From Mesostigma viride (Eukaryota > Streptophyta > Mesostigmatophyceae > Mesostigmatales > Mesostigmataceae): DNA of 49,523 nt. Shown piece by piece: positions 38,693 through 49,523 of the stretch. Location: positions 126,001 to 175,523 of the forward strand of contig RPFO01001179.1 of the NCBI GenBank assembly GCA_009746045.1, given 5' to 3'. Made by a program: the position numbers and the translations under genes. The notes beneath the pieces are model-generated. The model was not told the DNA's origin and ran no database searches. It saw nothing but the letters and a program-made list of their open reading frames with translations. The stretch's first letter is position 1; each line of letters opens with the position of its first letter.

Positions 38693-39450
38693 TTTATATA
38701 CTGAGAATAATATAGTTTGAAAAAGGACATATAGTAACCAAACATAATATATAATAGCTATTAATCGTTGCCTATCCAAAGTTGCATGCAGTAAGTGCAA
38801 CAGCCAAAATATGCCAACAAATCAGTTGATGGGAATTTCATAAAACTTACAATCGAAATACAACAGACCCCAGTTAGAAGAACGAAGGAATATCTGCGTG
38901 ACAGGGAATAACGCACCAGAGATGCTCGGTAAGCGTTGCTGACCGAAACACAACGGAAAAACACTGCCCGGTTGCTGGTAAGAGAATAAAAAGGCGTTGT
39001 CCAAAATCGAAATACATAAACAAAGAGCGGGAGTCATACCTGCCTTGCGGGAAGAGTTAAACGTTCTTATCACACGCAATGTGAAGGATATGGTTGCAAT
39101 GCAGCAATGTGTGAATATGGTTGGAAACGGAGCTTTGTTAAATCGGATAATGTTTACAGCGCTCAACACTTGAGGCTTGCACACGAGCTTGCCAAGTCAA
39201 GGCACAACACGTGAGGCGGGCTCGCAAGAGATGCCCATTTGGCACTGGCCTATTGTTTATATACTTGTGCACTGTGCTTGCTAGTCCTGAGCAGCCTAGG
39301 AGGCCTGCTCAGTAATAACACCCCCGGTACAGTATTCACTACCTGTACAGCGCTCAACTCCTATACAGTAGGTCTGCCATACAGGCACAGCGACCACAGA
39401 GTACAGTCACCACAGTGATTATTGCATCTGCACCTAGAAGTCCAGGACTA
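38693..39450. other. Spacer left of the CACTA-like element
   Basis: No gene recognised. CTGAGCAG...CTGCTCAG around 39286-39311 is an inverted repeat, and TTTATATA near 39255 is TATA-like. The possibility that 39200-39450 is part of an old LTR is unproven. Confidence 0.45.
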
Positions 39451-39810
39451 CACTATACTATAAATTTACGGCCCGTACACGTATACGGAAATTTTTACGG
39501 GCCGTAAATTTTGCGTTCGTACGCATATACTTACCACTCGTATACTGGCCGTAAAATTTACTACCGTATACTTTTTCTCGTATACGGCAGTAAAGTTTAC
39601 GGTAGTAAATTTTACGGCCAGTATACGAGAAAAAATTTACGGTAGTAAATTTTACGGCCAGTATACGAGAAAAAATTTACGGTAGTAAATTTTACGGCCA
39701 GTATACTAGAAAAAGTATACGGTAGTAAATTTTACAGCAAGTATACTAGAAAAAGTATACGGTAGTAAAAGTTTACGGCCAGTATACTGGACAAGTATAC
39801 GGGCCGTAAC
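39451..39810. repeat. Left palindromic subterminal region
   Basis: About 340 bp made of GTATAC, GGCCGTAAA and GGTAGTAAATTTTACGGCCA modules in alternating orientation, including four tandem copies of AATTTTACGGCCAGTATAC(G/T)AG (39610-39760). Confidence 0.9.
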
Positions 39811-40391
39811 CTTGTGATTTGTCCAACCTAGTGTATTGTGATTTGCGTTGTCATTTGACTTCATGGAAACATCATGTGGCAATAATTCAAATTAATTAAT
39901 CAATTATCAATCATTCAAATTAATGAAGAAACACATTATACTACTAAGAAACACACTAGTTGAATTAACCCTTATCAATCATTCAAATTTCCCAGAGCAT
40001 CAGCTCCACGACGTACGCGAAAATATGCCGAGCTATGGCTGCCGAGAATGCTCATAACTTTCGACTCAGGCCATGAAATTTAGTCGGGTTTGTTGCATTC
40101 GACTCGTCTTCTGATGACAAACACGCTGGTATAATTTCCGGCAGCTATCGTCCCCGATTTCGTACGTTCTCGACCTCGGCATGCCCAGCAGATATCGCTA
40201 TTTTCGACTCGATATGGCGGCATTCCCTTCGTGAATAGCACGCCTGCGCCCCCCGCCCCAGCATTCGACATCTTCCCCGTAGCTATGGAGGCCCCAACAA
40301 CACCTGCCGCCCCAGAAACCCGGTCGCTGGACGACGTTCTTGCCGCAGCCAGCCCTTTCGTCGGCATCGCTCCCGCCGCTCCCAAGTAGCC
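39811..40391. other. CACTA-like interior, unique left part
   Basis: No supported gene. A 118-codon minus-strand ORF (40080-40433) has no recognisable motif and runs into the satellite. Confidence 0.45.
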
Positions 40392-43300
40392 AAAGGAACT
40401 TAGGTAATGCAACGAGGGAGGGAAGCTAAGCAAGGGAGGGGAGGAAAGCTACTAAGGGAGAGGGAGGAAAGCTACGGGCATTAAGCTATGGGATATGAAA
40501 GGGGAGGGGAAGGAAGCTAAAGGAACTTAGGTAATGCAAGGAAGGAGGGAAGCTAAGAAAGTGAGGGGAGGAAAGCTACTAAGGGAGAGGGAGGAAAGGG
40601 AAGGGCATTAAGCTATGGGATATGGGAGGGGAGGGGAAGGAAGCTAAAGGAACTTAGGTAATGCAAGGAAGGAGGGAAGCTAAGAAAGGGAAGGGGAGGA
40701 AAGTTACTAAGGGAGAGGGAGGAAAGGGGAGGGAAGCTAAGATGGGAGGGGAGGGGAAGGAAGCTAAAGGAACTTCGGTAATGCAAGGAAGCCCCCAAGC
40801 TAAGAAAGGGAAGGGGAGGAAAGCTACTTAGAAGGGAGAGGGAGGAAAGGGGAGGGAAGCTAAGGGATGGGAGGGGAGAGGAAGGAAGCTAAAGGAACTT
40901 AGGTAATGCAAGGAAGGAGGGAAACTAAGAAAGGGAAGGGGAGGAAAGCTACTAAGGGAGAGGGAGGAAAGGGAAGGGCATTAAGCTATGGGATATGGGA
41001 GGGAAGGGGAAGGAAGCTAAAGGAACTTAGGTAATGCAAGGAAGGAGGGAAGCTAAGAAAGGGAAGGGGAGGAAAGTTACTAAGGGAGAGGGAGGAAAGG
41101 GGAGGGAAGCTAAGATGGGAGGGGAGGGGAAGGAAGCTAAAGGAACTTCGGTAATGCAAGGAAGCCCCCAAGCTAAGAAAGGGAAGGGGAGGAAAGCTAC
41201 TTAGAAGGGAGAGGGAGGAAAGGGGAGGGAAGCTAAGGGATGGGAGGGGAGAGGAAGGAAGCTAAAGGAACTTAGGTAATGCAAGGAAGGAGGGAAACTA
41301 AGAAAGGGAAGGGGAGGAAAGCTACTAAGGGAGAGGGACGAAAGGGAAGGGCATTAAGCTATGGGATATGGGAGGGGAGGGGAAGGAAGCTAAAGGAACT
41401 TAGGTAATGCAAGGAAGGAGGGAAGCTAAGAAAGGGAAGGGGAGGAAAGTTACTAAGGGAGAGGGAGGAAAGGGGAGGGAAGCTAAGATGGGAGGGGAGG
41501 GGAAGGAAGCTAAAGGAACTTCGGTAATGCAAGGAAGCCCCCAAGCTAAGAAAGGGAAGGGGAGGAAAGCTACTTAGAAGGGAGAGGGAGGAAAGGGGAG
41601 GGAAGCTAAGGGATGGGAGGGGAGAGGAAGGAAGCTAAAGGAACTTAGGTAATGCAAGGAAGGAGGGAAACTAAGAAAGGGAAGGGGAGGAAAGCTACTA
41701 AGGGAGAGGGACGAAAGGGGAGGGAAGCTCAGGGATGGGAGGGGAGAGGAAGGAAGCTAAAGGAACTTAGGTAATGCAAGGAAGGAGGGAAACTAAGAAA
41801 GGGAAGGGGAGGAAAGCTACTAAGGGAGAGGGAGGAAAGGGAAGGGCATTAAGCTATGGGATATGGGAGGGAAGGGGAAGGAAGCTAAAGGAACTTCGGT
41901 AATGCAAGGAAGGAGGGAAGCTAAGAAAGGGAAGGGGAGGAAAGTTACTAAGGGAGAGGGAGGAAAGGGGAGGGAAGCTAAGATGGGAGGGGAGGGGAAG
42001 GAAGCTAAAGGAACTTCGGTAATGCAAGGAAGCCCCCAAGCTAAGAAAGGGAAGGGGAGGAAAGCTACTTAGAAGGGAGAGGGAGGAAAGGGGAGGGAAG
42101 CTAAGGGATGGGAGGGGAGAGGAAGGAAGCTAAAGGAACTTAGGTAATGCAAGGAAGGAGGGAAACTAAGAAAGGGAAGGGGAGGAAAGCTACTAAGGGA
42201 GAGGGACGAAAGGGAAGGGCATTAAGCTATGGGATATGGGAGGGGAGGGGAAGGAAGCTAAAGGAACTTAGGTAATGCAAGGAAGGAGGGAAGCTAAGAA
42301 AGGGAAGGGGAGGAAAGTTACTAAGGGAGAGGGAGGAAAGGGGAGGGAAGCTAAGATGGGAGGGGAGGGGAAGGAAGCTAAAGGAACTTCGGTAATGCAA
42401 GGAAGCCCCCAAGCTAAGAAAGGGAAGGGGAGGAAAGCTACTTAGAAGGGAGAGGGAGGAAAGGGGAGGGAAGCTAAGGGATGGGAGGGGAGAGGAAGGA
42501 AGCTAAAGGAACTTAGGTAATGCAAGGAAGGAGGGAAACTAAGAAAGGGAAGGGGAGGAAAGCTACTAAGGGAGAGGGACGAAAGGGGAGGGAAGCTCAG
42601 GGATGGGAGGGGAGGGGAAGGAAGCTAAAGGATCTTAGGTGCTGCAAGGAAGGAGGGAAGCTAAGAAAGGGAAGGGGAGGAAAGCTACTAAGGGAGAGGG
42701 ACGAAAGGGGAGGGCATTAAGCTATGGGACATGGGAGGGGAGGGGAAGGAAGCTAAAGGAACTTAGGTAATGCAAGGAAGGAGGTAAGCTAACAAAGGGA
42801 AGGGGAGGAAAGCTACTTAGAAGGGAGAGGGACGAAAGGGGAGGGAAGCTCAGGGATGGGAGGGGAGAGGAAGGAAGCTAAAGGAACTTAGGTAATGCAA
42901 CGAGGGAGGGAAGCTAAGCAAGGGAGGGGAGGAAAGCTACAAAGGGAGAGGGAGGAAAGGGAAGGGCATTAAGCTATGGGATATGGGAGGGGAGGGGAAG
43001 GAAGCTAAAGGAACTTAGGTAATGCAAGGAAGGAGGGAAGCTAAGAAAGGGAAGGGGAGGAAAGTTACTAAGGGAGAGGGAGGAAAGGGGAGGGAAGCTA
43101 AGATGGGAGGGGAGGGGAAGGAAGCTAAAGGAACTTCGGTAATGCAAGGAAGCCCCCAAGCTAAGAAAGGGAAGGGGAGGAAAGCTACTTAGAAGGGAGA
43201 GGGAGGAAAGGGGAGGGAAGCTAAGGGATGGGAGGGGAGAGGAAGGAAGCTAAAGGAACTTAGGTAATGCAAGGAAGGAGGGAAACTAAGAAAGGGAAGG

Positions 43301-43817
43301 GGAGGAAAGCTACTAAGGGAGAGGGACGAAAGGGGAGGGAAGCTCAGGGATGGGAGGGGAGGGGAAGGAAGCTAAAGGATCTTAGGTGCTGCAAGGAAGG
43401 AGGGAAGCTAAGAAAGGGAAGGGGAGGAAAGCTACTAAGGGAGAGGGACGAAAGGGGAGGGCATTAAGCTATGGGACATGGGAGGGGAGGGGAAGGAAGC
43501 TAAAGGAACTTAGGTAATGCAAGGAAGGAGGTAAGCTAACAAAGGGAAGGGGAGGAAAGCTACTTAGAAGGGAGAGGGACGAAAGGGGAGGGAAGCTCAG
43601 GGATGGGAGGGGAGAGGAAGGAAGCTAAAGGAACTTAGGTAATGCAACGAGGGAGGGAAGCTAAGCAAGGGAGGGGAGGAAAGCTACAAAGGGAGAGGGA
43701 GGAAAGGGAAGGGCATTAAGCTATGGGATATGGGAGGGGAGGGGAAGGAAGCCATAGGAACTTAAGTAATGCAAGGAAGGAGGGAAGCTAAGAAGGGAGG
43801 GGAGGGGAGGGAAGCTA
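40392..43817. repeat. 3.4-kb purine-rich satellite with nested periods (~122, 373, 747 bp)
   Basis: The basic unit, about 122-125 bp, contains GAAGCTAAAGGAACTTAGGT followed by AATGCAAGGAAGGAGGGAAG. Three units form a 373-bp higher-order repeat marked by GCCCCCAAGC (copies at about 40790, 41163, 41536, 42031, 42404 and 43151). A 747-bp block (42227-42973) is duplicated at 42974-43720. The plus strand is almost all A and G. Confidence 0.95.
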
Positions 43818-44850
43818 GCGGCCCACATGCATCTCTCCCTCGACAAGGAACAAGCGCATGCACCCACCCACCCCACATGCACCCCTCCCTTTACAAGAAA
43901 CAAGCATGTGGGCCCACCTACTGCAATGCATCCCTCCCTTGATAAAGAACACACACATGCACCCACCCACCGCGCATGCATCCCTCCCTTGACAAGGAAG
44001 AAGCATGTGCACCCACCCCACCTGCGTCCCTCCCTTGACAAGGAACAATTTCATGCACCCACCCACCCACATGCATCTCTACCTTGACAAGGAACAAGAG
44101 CATGCACCTACCCACCGGGCATGCATCCCTCCCTTGACAAGGAACAAGCATGTGTACCCACCCACCCCACATGCATCCCTCCCTTTACAAGAAACAAGCA
44201 CGTGAACCCACCTCATGCACAAGCATCCCTCCCTTGATAAGGAACAAGCACGTGCACCCACCCACCCCACATGCACCCCTCCCTTTACAAGAAACAAGCA
44301 TGTGGGCCCACCTACTGCAATGCATCCCTCCCTTGATAAAGAACACACACATGCACCCACCCACCGTGCATGCATCCCTCCCTTGACAAGGAAGAAGCAT
44401 GTGCACCCACCCACCCCACCTGCGTCCCTCCCTTGACAAGGAACAAGCGCATGCAGCCACCCACCCCACATGCAGTCCTCCCTTTACAAGAAACAAGCAC
44501 GTGCACCCACCTACTGCACATGCACCCCTCCCTTGACAAGGAACAAGCGCGTGCACCCACCCACCCCACATGCATCCCTCGACAAGGAACAAGCGCGTGC
44601 ACTCACCCACCCCACATGCATCCCTCCTTTGACAAGGAAAAAGCACGTGCAACCACCCACCCCACGTGCATCCCTCCCTTGACAAGGAACAAGCACGTGC
44701 ACTCACCCACCCCACATGCATCCCTCCTTTGACAGGAAAAAGCACTTGCACTCACCCACCCCACATGCATCCCTCCCTTGACAGGGAAAAAGTGCGTTCA
44801 CCCACCCACCCACACGCATTCCTCTCTTGACAACGAACAAGCACGTGAAC
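43818..44850. repeat. CACCCACC/CATGCATCCCTCCCTTGACAAG minisatellite
   Basis: A ~57-bp unit (CATGCATCCCTCCCTTGACA, AGGAACAAGCACGTGCACCC) occurs about 18 times. A 388-bp block is duplicated (43827 onward and 44215 onward). The strand is pyrimidine-rich, the opposite skew to the adjoining satellite. Confidence 0.92.
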
Positions 44851-45830
44851 CTACCTACCCACTAGCATGGCACGAAGGCATACCATACAATAGCATGGCG
44901 TTGCCAAAGCGAAAAAAGAGATCTCGGTGGGGAGAAATTGCCCAGCAAAACTGACAACCATGCAAGGCAAAAAACTTGAATAACTTACGGTGGACATCGG
45001 CACATAATGAGTAGCCCAGATGTGCCGGGTGTAGAGTAAACGAGGCCGAAAATGTCGTGTAACTCAAAGGCATCTTTAGTAGCCTGTCAAGCGACGGGAA
45101 CGAGTGGAAACCTGAAGAATGGCAAAAGACATTAAGTCGACTGCCATACATAAAAGATAGAGAATCAGTAGTACACAGCTCCCCTCATGGAGCAGTAAGC
45201 AAATGAGCGATGATTAACAAAGTGTGAGACAGATAGCCGATGCGACTCCTTGCGACTAAACGTGGCATGCATATGCGGGCGCTGATTAGGAACATTGGCT
45301 TACTTTGTTTAGCGTAATGCGATTGCAGTAGCTTCGTGAAATGCCGCATGCGCACGATGTCACGAAATTTAAATTTCCTTTAGGAACAAAGACGAACAAA
45401 TTGATGTAGCTGGCTAAGGACTACGCCATGGTAGGCTAGCTGTATCGGAGAGAGCGCTGTAGATGGCTGGAAAAATGATAACTCAATCATGCTAAACTGC
45501 GGCTCCAAAGGCTTGTCCTAGTGCGCCTTTGGCTTTCTTCTTCTTCAGGCGCAATAAGCCCGCGATTCTTTTTTAGTCCAAATATTCTTTCACCACTACT
45601 GACCGGCTGGCGACTGCAAATCGGCATGGCCGGCTAATTATGAGGCAAGCGTTGCAAGGGCAGACGCTTGTGATCGTTGATAAATTCGAAAAATCGTTCT
45701 CGCCCGGCGCGGCGGTTCACAACTCCCCACCTGCAAACTCGACTAGCACAGGTACGGGGGCGTTCCTGAAACCAGTCCCGTACACGCAACCGTTCTATCC
45801 GGCCCTCGGCAAATATAGAATCTCTGCTGC
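44851..45830. other. CACTA-like interior, unique right part
   Basis: About 1 kb with no supported gene or RNA. Confidence 0.5.
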
Positions 45831-46085
45831 ACTTCCGCGGCGTGGGACACAACAACAACAACAACAACTTCCGCGGCGTGGGATTCAACTAACTAACTAA
45901 CTAACTTCCGCGGCGTGGGAACCAACAACAAGAACAAGAACAAGAACAAGAACAAGAACAACACGCAACCGCTCTGTGCCGTACCTAGAACGGGACGAGT
46001 ACAAGACCGTATCGGCCAGTATAGATTCTCTGCTGCCCATGTGCGGCGTGGGACACAACAACAACAACAACAACAACAAGACCCT
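45831..46085. repeat. Modular microsatellite cluster with shared 16-bp core
   Basis: CTTCCGCGGCGTGGGA occurs at 45832, about 45868 and about 45905, and a degenerate copy (GTGCGGCGTGGGA) at 46041. Each core is followed by a different simple repeat: (ACA)n, (ACTA)n, (CAAGAA)n and (CAA)n. Confidence 0.92.
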
Positions 46086-46203
46086 AACCGGGGACTGTTT
46101 CGGTTACGGCCCCGTACTAGGCTCGGTTCGGTGTACGCGGCGTGTACGTAGCGTGACATTAATTCTAGTGGACGCCAAGTGGACGTAAAAAATGGCCTGT
46201 AAG

Positions 46204-46641
46204 GCATACGACACAAAGTATACTTGCCGTAAATGTTACGGCCCGTATACTTTGTGTCGTTTACGGTAGTAAATTTACTGCAGCATACGACACAAAGTAT
46301 ACGGGCCGTAAAGTTTACGGCCCGTATACTTTTTGTCGTATACTAAAGTAAAATTTACTAAAGTATACGACAAAAAGTATACGGTAGTAATTTTTACGGC
46401 CCGTATACTTTTTTTCGTATACTAAAGTAAACTTTACTAAAGTATACGACAAAAAGTATACGGGCCGTAAAGTTTACTAAAGTATACGACAAAAAGTATA
46501 CGGGCCGTAAACTTTACGGCCCGTATACTTTTTGTCGTATATTGAAGTAAAGTTTACGTAACGTATACGGAGCCCGTATACGTTTACGGGCCGTATACGG
46601 GGCCCGTATACGTGTACGGGCCGTAAGTTTATAGTATAGTG
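46204..46641. repeat. Right palindromic subterminal region
   Basis: Alternating GTATACGGGCCGTAAA and TTTACGGCCCGTATAC modules. One near-perfect hairpin at about 46484-46540 has arms of at least 26 bp (CGACAAAAAGTATACGGGCC inward). It ends TTTATAGTATAGTG. Confidence 0.92.
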
Positions 46642-47692
46642 TAAGCCTGCGGTACCAACAGACCACAGGTTAAGGTTCCTATTTCCTGCGTACGACGTAT
46701 TAATCCAATACCGTCGTAGGTACAGCACCTAATTCCTGTCAGCCCAGGAATTACTGTCGACCCATATGTCGTCGGCAAATATTCACGTCCGACTTAGAAG
46801 AACAGCCGGCTCGCGCTCGCGCGCGACCGGGAAGTCGGAACGCCATAACTTTCTTGATACTTGTCGGAATGAACTCGTTCCGGTGCCGCTGGAATCGCAG
46901 AGATATGCCGAATCAGGATCACGCCAATGCGCTTGGCGTTAACTCCAATCCTTTCTTTTCTTGAGCTGTAGCAGCTCACACAAGTCTACATACAAACACA
47001 CACAATGGGTACTGGATATCCTCCCCAGACTACAAGTCACAACCCGCTGGGCATGACAGTCAGCTTGGATTCCTTATTATATGTACATAGCACCCATACT
47101 GGCTCAGGAGCACAAAACAAATTACAATGAGTCCCTATCCCTTCACGGGAGGCTCGTTGTGTTACCCATGTACAAGAGGTTGGCCAACTGTGGCAGCCCA
47201 TAGGTGTTCAGCTAAGAACTTGAGAAGTATGTACAACCTTCAGGACCTTAGGCGAAACCCCACAGATCACCCACAACAGCTCATCAGAAAACATTGCTGA
47301 CCCCCAGACGGGAGTCGGCGCCGGTCTGCTGCCCCTTATCGAACCAGACACAACATCTACGCGAAGCACATGCAAAACACAAGCTCCCATACTCGTTCCA
47401 ACCGTGGAAAATCAGGGGACCTGTCGCCACCTCACCAGCATGGTGGATGGGTCAGCCAGTCCGTGAAACTCCGCCTTAAGACGGCACCAGGGAATCGAAC
47501 CCCGCCCACAAACCACAGATCTGGGGAAACCTCAGACTGAGATGAAAACCCCAGATAGACATCTCTCCATCAGAGACAATGTCAGACATTCCCACACCAG
47601 AGACATGTCTCACCCCTCAAGGTGTGCTCAGGATTATGTACAATCAAGCTCTCAGCCTGATATCCAGAGACTTAAGCACCAGCTCTCAGCTT
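46642..47692. other. Non-coding, possibly 3' region of a minus-strand copia-like element
   Basis: No gene. It lies downstream of the minus-strand RNase H fragment and may contain that element's 3' UTR and LTR, but I found no repeated partner. On the minus strand GGTTCGATTCC (about 47493-47503) matches the pol III B-box consensus. No A-box or cloverleaf could be found with it. Confidence 0.4.
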
Positions 47693-48240
47693 TTAGACAG
47701 ATAGACCGACTTGACAGTCAGCATTCATGAGCTTCCTCAGTACATTGTACTGGGCTGGGGCCTTGTGTGGCAGCTTTGTCAATGCATCAGCAGGGTTCTC
47801 CTCGCCAGGGATATGCTTCAAGTCAACCAACTGGCCAACTCCTTCAGCAACAAATAATCCAGGTCCCGGCTCCTGGCCAGCTGCTTGTGAACAAACTGGA
47901 CCATACCATGCTGTCTGTTAGCAACAACGTCTCCATCTGCAAGGTCCAAGGGGTAACTGAAGCCAGCTCCAGCATTAACTCCTTTATGTACAGGCTGGAC
48001 TGGATCCCCTCGCATATGGCCCTGCATTCTGCCACATCTGAACTGATACAGACCCTCTTCTGCAGTCTGCTGTACCAGCTGAACAAACTTGCCCTGCTCT
48101 GATAAAAAGCAAACAGAGCAGCAGATCTCCCCATACAGGAGATTGCTGGTCGGAGACCAAGTTGCCCCTGGGTGTCTGATTTCAGTGGTAAGGACGTCTA
48201 AGGGGTTGGGAAGGTTACTGCCCCTTCGATGCGAGTGTGG
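47693..48240 (-). pseudogene. RNase H fragment of a third copia-like element
   Basis: On the minus strand, LFSWYSRLQKRVCISSDVAE, followed by CRAICEG, aligns with SWYSRLHRRKAVSSNAAECR of element B. Then come TDS, and in another frame HGMVQFVHKQLARSRDLDYLLLK and finally VDLKHIPGEENPADALTKLP, ending at a TAA at 47693-47695. At least two frame changes break it. The RNase H Asp, Glu and Asp motifs and the ADALTK tail are all recognisable. It belongs to the same lineage as A and B but is more decayed. The RT that should precede it (to the right) is not recognisable. Confidence 0.85.
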
Positions 48241-49523
48241 ATGTTGACCTTCGGTCCAGAGGATATGATGGCCGTGATTTTGGGTCAGAATTTCTGGGCA
48301 ATCCTGAGGATTTCTATCAGACACAGCTCTGAGAAAGAGATGGCGTGGGGATGATTTCCCTTAGAAATTTCAGGGGACAACATTTCAGTCAGGTGCAGGG
48401 CCAAGCCGGTTAAGGGGTTAAAATGGGATGAAGGAGGGTGCCCCAGCGGCAGTTTGTTATCAGTGATGTTGCACCCCAGCGTATTGCATAACAAGGGAGC
48501 TTGTGCACACTCTTTGACATATGATAGCTGGTTAAGAGAATGAGCCGCTACTTTGTTGAGGCTGGAAAGCTCGCTCCTAAAGGCATTGAGGAGTGGGGGT
48601 GCAGTTGAGTGGCCTGCACCAACGACAGAACGTCCAAGCATTCAAGGAAGCCAGCTTAGATGTGTGAAGAGGGAAGGTGTGGATGAGTATCAGTGCCCAT
48701 GTACGGCTGTCCTAATGCAGTATCACGGAGGGAGTCTGCCATGAGAGGAGCATATTTACACGCCAGGATGGCTACACGACACATGGGAATTGCATGTCTT
48801 ACGTGGGGTGCGAACAGGGAGCAGCTGTCTCAGTTGCGCTGGACTTCAAGAGGGCATTTAAAATCTGATCAGAAATGGCCGGAAGTTGGAGCAGGATGAG
48901 CTACTGTGTTTGAGGTGCCGCCATCTAGAAGCTGAGGCTGCATCAACAGCCTGGATTTGAAGGGCTGAAGGACTCAGGTCGAGCCCAATCACCTGGAGGA
49001 CCAGTGAGGAAAGCTCTGATCACGGAGTGTGGCGAGAGTGTCTTCAGTGATCCTTTTGCTGCTGGCCCAATGGAGGTCTGGGTATGCTAGTTTGCTATGG
49101 ATGATCTGATTTGCTAGCCCACGACCTGGCTGGAAGAGTAGTATCCTGTATCAGTGGCAAGTTATGGCAAGGAGCTGTGGCAGGGAGCCAAACAAGCCTG
49201 TTTAGTGTCTTGAATGCAGTACCTGTTCAGGAGGGAGGGGAGTGGATATTCAGCTTCAGGCTGGAGGAGATTATAAACAGAATGTGAAGGCTGCAGAGAA
49301 GATTCCAGGCTGCAGACCTGAGTTTGAGAGGCATTTGTGGGCTGTTTGCAGATCTGTGGTCCTCTTGATGGTCAAGCAGATGCCTGATGAAGTCTGAGAT
49401 GAGAGCTCGAGTATTAGCCGTTGGTGGAGATACTGATCGATTTTGTTCTGGGATTGACTTTACCCAGCCATCATTGGAATCTTTGTTGACATTCCATGGA
49501 TGCTCGCCAGGTTCCAGTGTCAG
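48241..49523. other. Unassigned sequence to window end
   Basis: I could not recognise RT or integrase motifs on the minus strand, where they would be expected. A 118-codon minus ORF (48285-48641) has no known motif. No RNA gene or repeat was seen. Confidence 0.4.

Larger units (their letters stand above)
39451..46641. mobile_element. CACTA-like non-autonomous element, 7.19 kb
   Basis: The left end CACTATACTATAAATTTACG followed by GCCCGTACACGTATACGG (39451-39488) matches the reverse complement of the right end (46604-46641) with one mismatch in 38. CACTA termini and densely repeated, palindromic subterminal regions are hallmarks of the CACTA (EnSpm) superfamily. The flanks give TA on both sides, a possible 2-bp duplication. 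No transposase gene is present. Most of the interior is satellite DNA. It would depend on enzymes from an autonomous relative. Confidence 0.8.

Noticed and set aside
37444-38800. Long His/Thr/Ala-rich and Trp/Cys/Val-rich ORFs (up to 450 aa) on both strands
   Set aside because: They are translations of a 30-bp tandem repeat whose length is a multiple of three and which lacks stops in several frames. Nothing but the repeat supports them.
40392-43817. Repeated 61-66-codon ORFs in the purine satellite
   Set aside because: They recur exactly with the 373- and 747-bp periods and have no domain, start context or codon signature.
43815-44751. Cys/Gly/Val-rich minus-strand ORFs up to 188 aa
   Set aside because: They are translations of the CACCC minisatellite in overlapping frames.
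47480-47520. tRNA gene or tRNA-derived SINE
   Set aside because: A B-box match GGTTCGATTCC is present on the minus strand, but no A-box, anticodon arm or paired acceptor stem could be assembled around it.

Overview
This window looks like intergenic heterochromatin from a large, repeat-rich eukaryotic genome. The evidence is chromovirus-type Ty3/gypsy and Ty1/copia LTR retrotransposons, DNA transposons with terminal inverted repeats, long satellites and microsatellites, and the absence of any compact operon-like gene layout. A green-lineage alga or plant relative is plausible, but nothing in the sequence fixes the species. I recognise no ordinary host gene. Every convincing coding region belongs to a mobile element.

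Layout. (1) 1-4257, minus strand: a decayed copia-like element (A), cut by the left edge. (2) 4494-5266: a small inverted-repeat element with internal tandem repeats. (3) 5565-31889: a 26.3-kb composite built on one Ty3/gypsy chromovirus, with 575/571-bp LTRs (TGTTACG...CGTAACA) and a CTAGA target duplication. Its own genes, in order, are an RNase H1-type hybrid-binding/viroplasmin-like ORF, gag, protease, RT-RNase H, integrase, chromodomain and a 770-aa 3' ORF of unknown function. It is interrupted three times: by a 5.26-kb DNA transposon (6186-11448) in its leader, by a complete 8.5-kb copia-like element B (14408-22904, GCGTT target duplication) inside the protease, and by about 1.8 kb of unresolved sequence between integrase and chromodomain. 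(4) 31895-39450: gene-free DNA with old repeat fragments, a 120-bp palindromic satellite and a 30-bp GC-skewed minisatellite. (5) 39451-46641: a 7.2-kb element with CACTA-type ends and long palindromic subterminal regions, filled mostly with satellites and carrying no recognisable transposase. (6) 46642-49523: mostly featureless DNA with an RNase H fragment of a third copia-like element on the minus strand.

The most interesting biology is the copia-like lineage (A, B and the right-hand fragment). Its domain order is Gag - integrase - protease - RT - RNase H, whereas copia elements normally have protease before integrase. It also has HGDD in place of YVDD in RT, DTQA in place of DSGA/DTGA in the protease, a short DD-29-E integrase spacing, and LTRs ending AGTT...AACT instead of TG...CA. 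Two copies on opposite strands agree on the order, so it is not a local rearrangement.

The gypsy element adds a hybrid-binding-domain ORF before gag and a long intact ORF after pol. Both elements have nearly identical LTR pairs (gypsy: only a 4-bp indel; copia B: one substitution in 457 bp), yet their reading frames are broken. Every frame change I inferred in the two plus-strand LTR elements is in the -1 direction, often at G or C runs. Homopolymer under-calling in the assembly is the first explanation to test.
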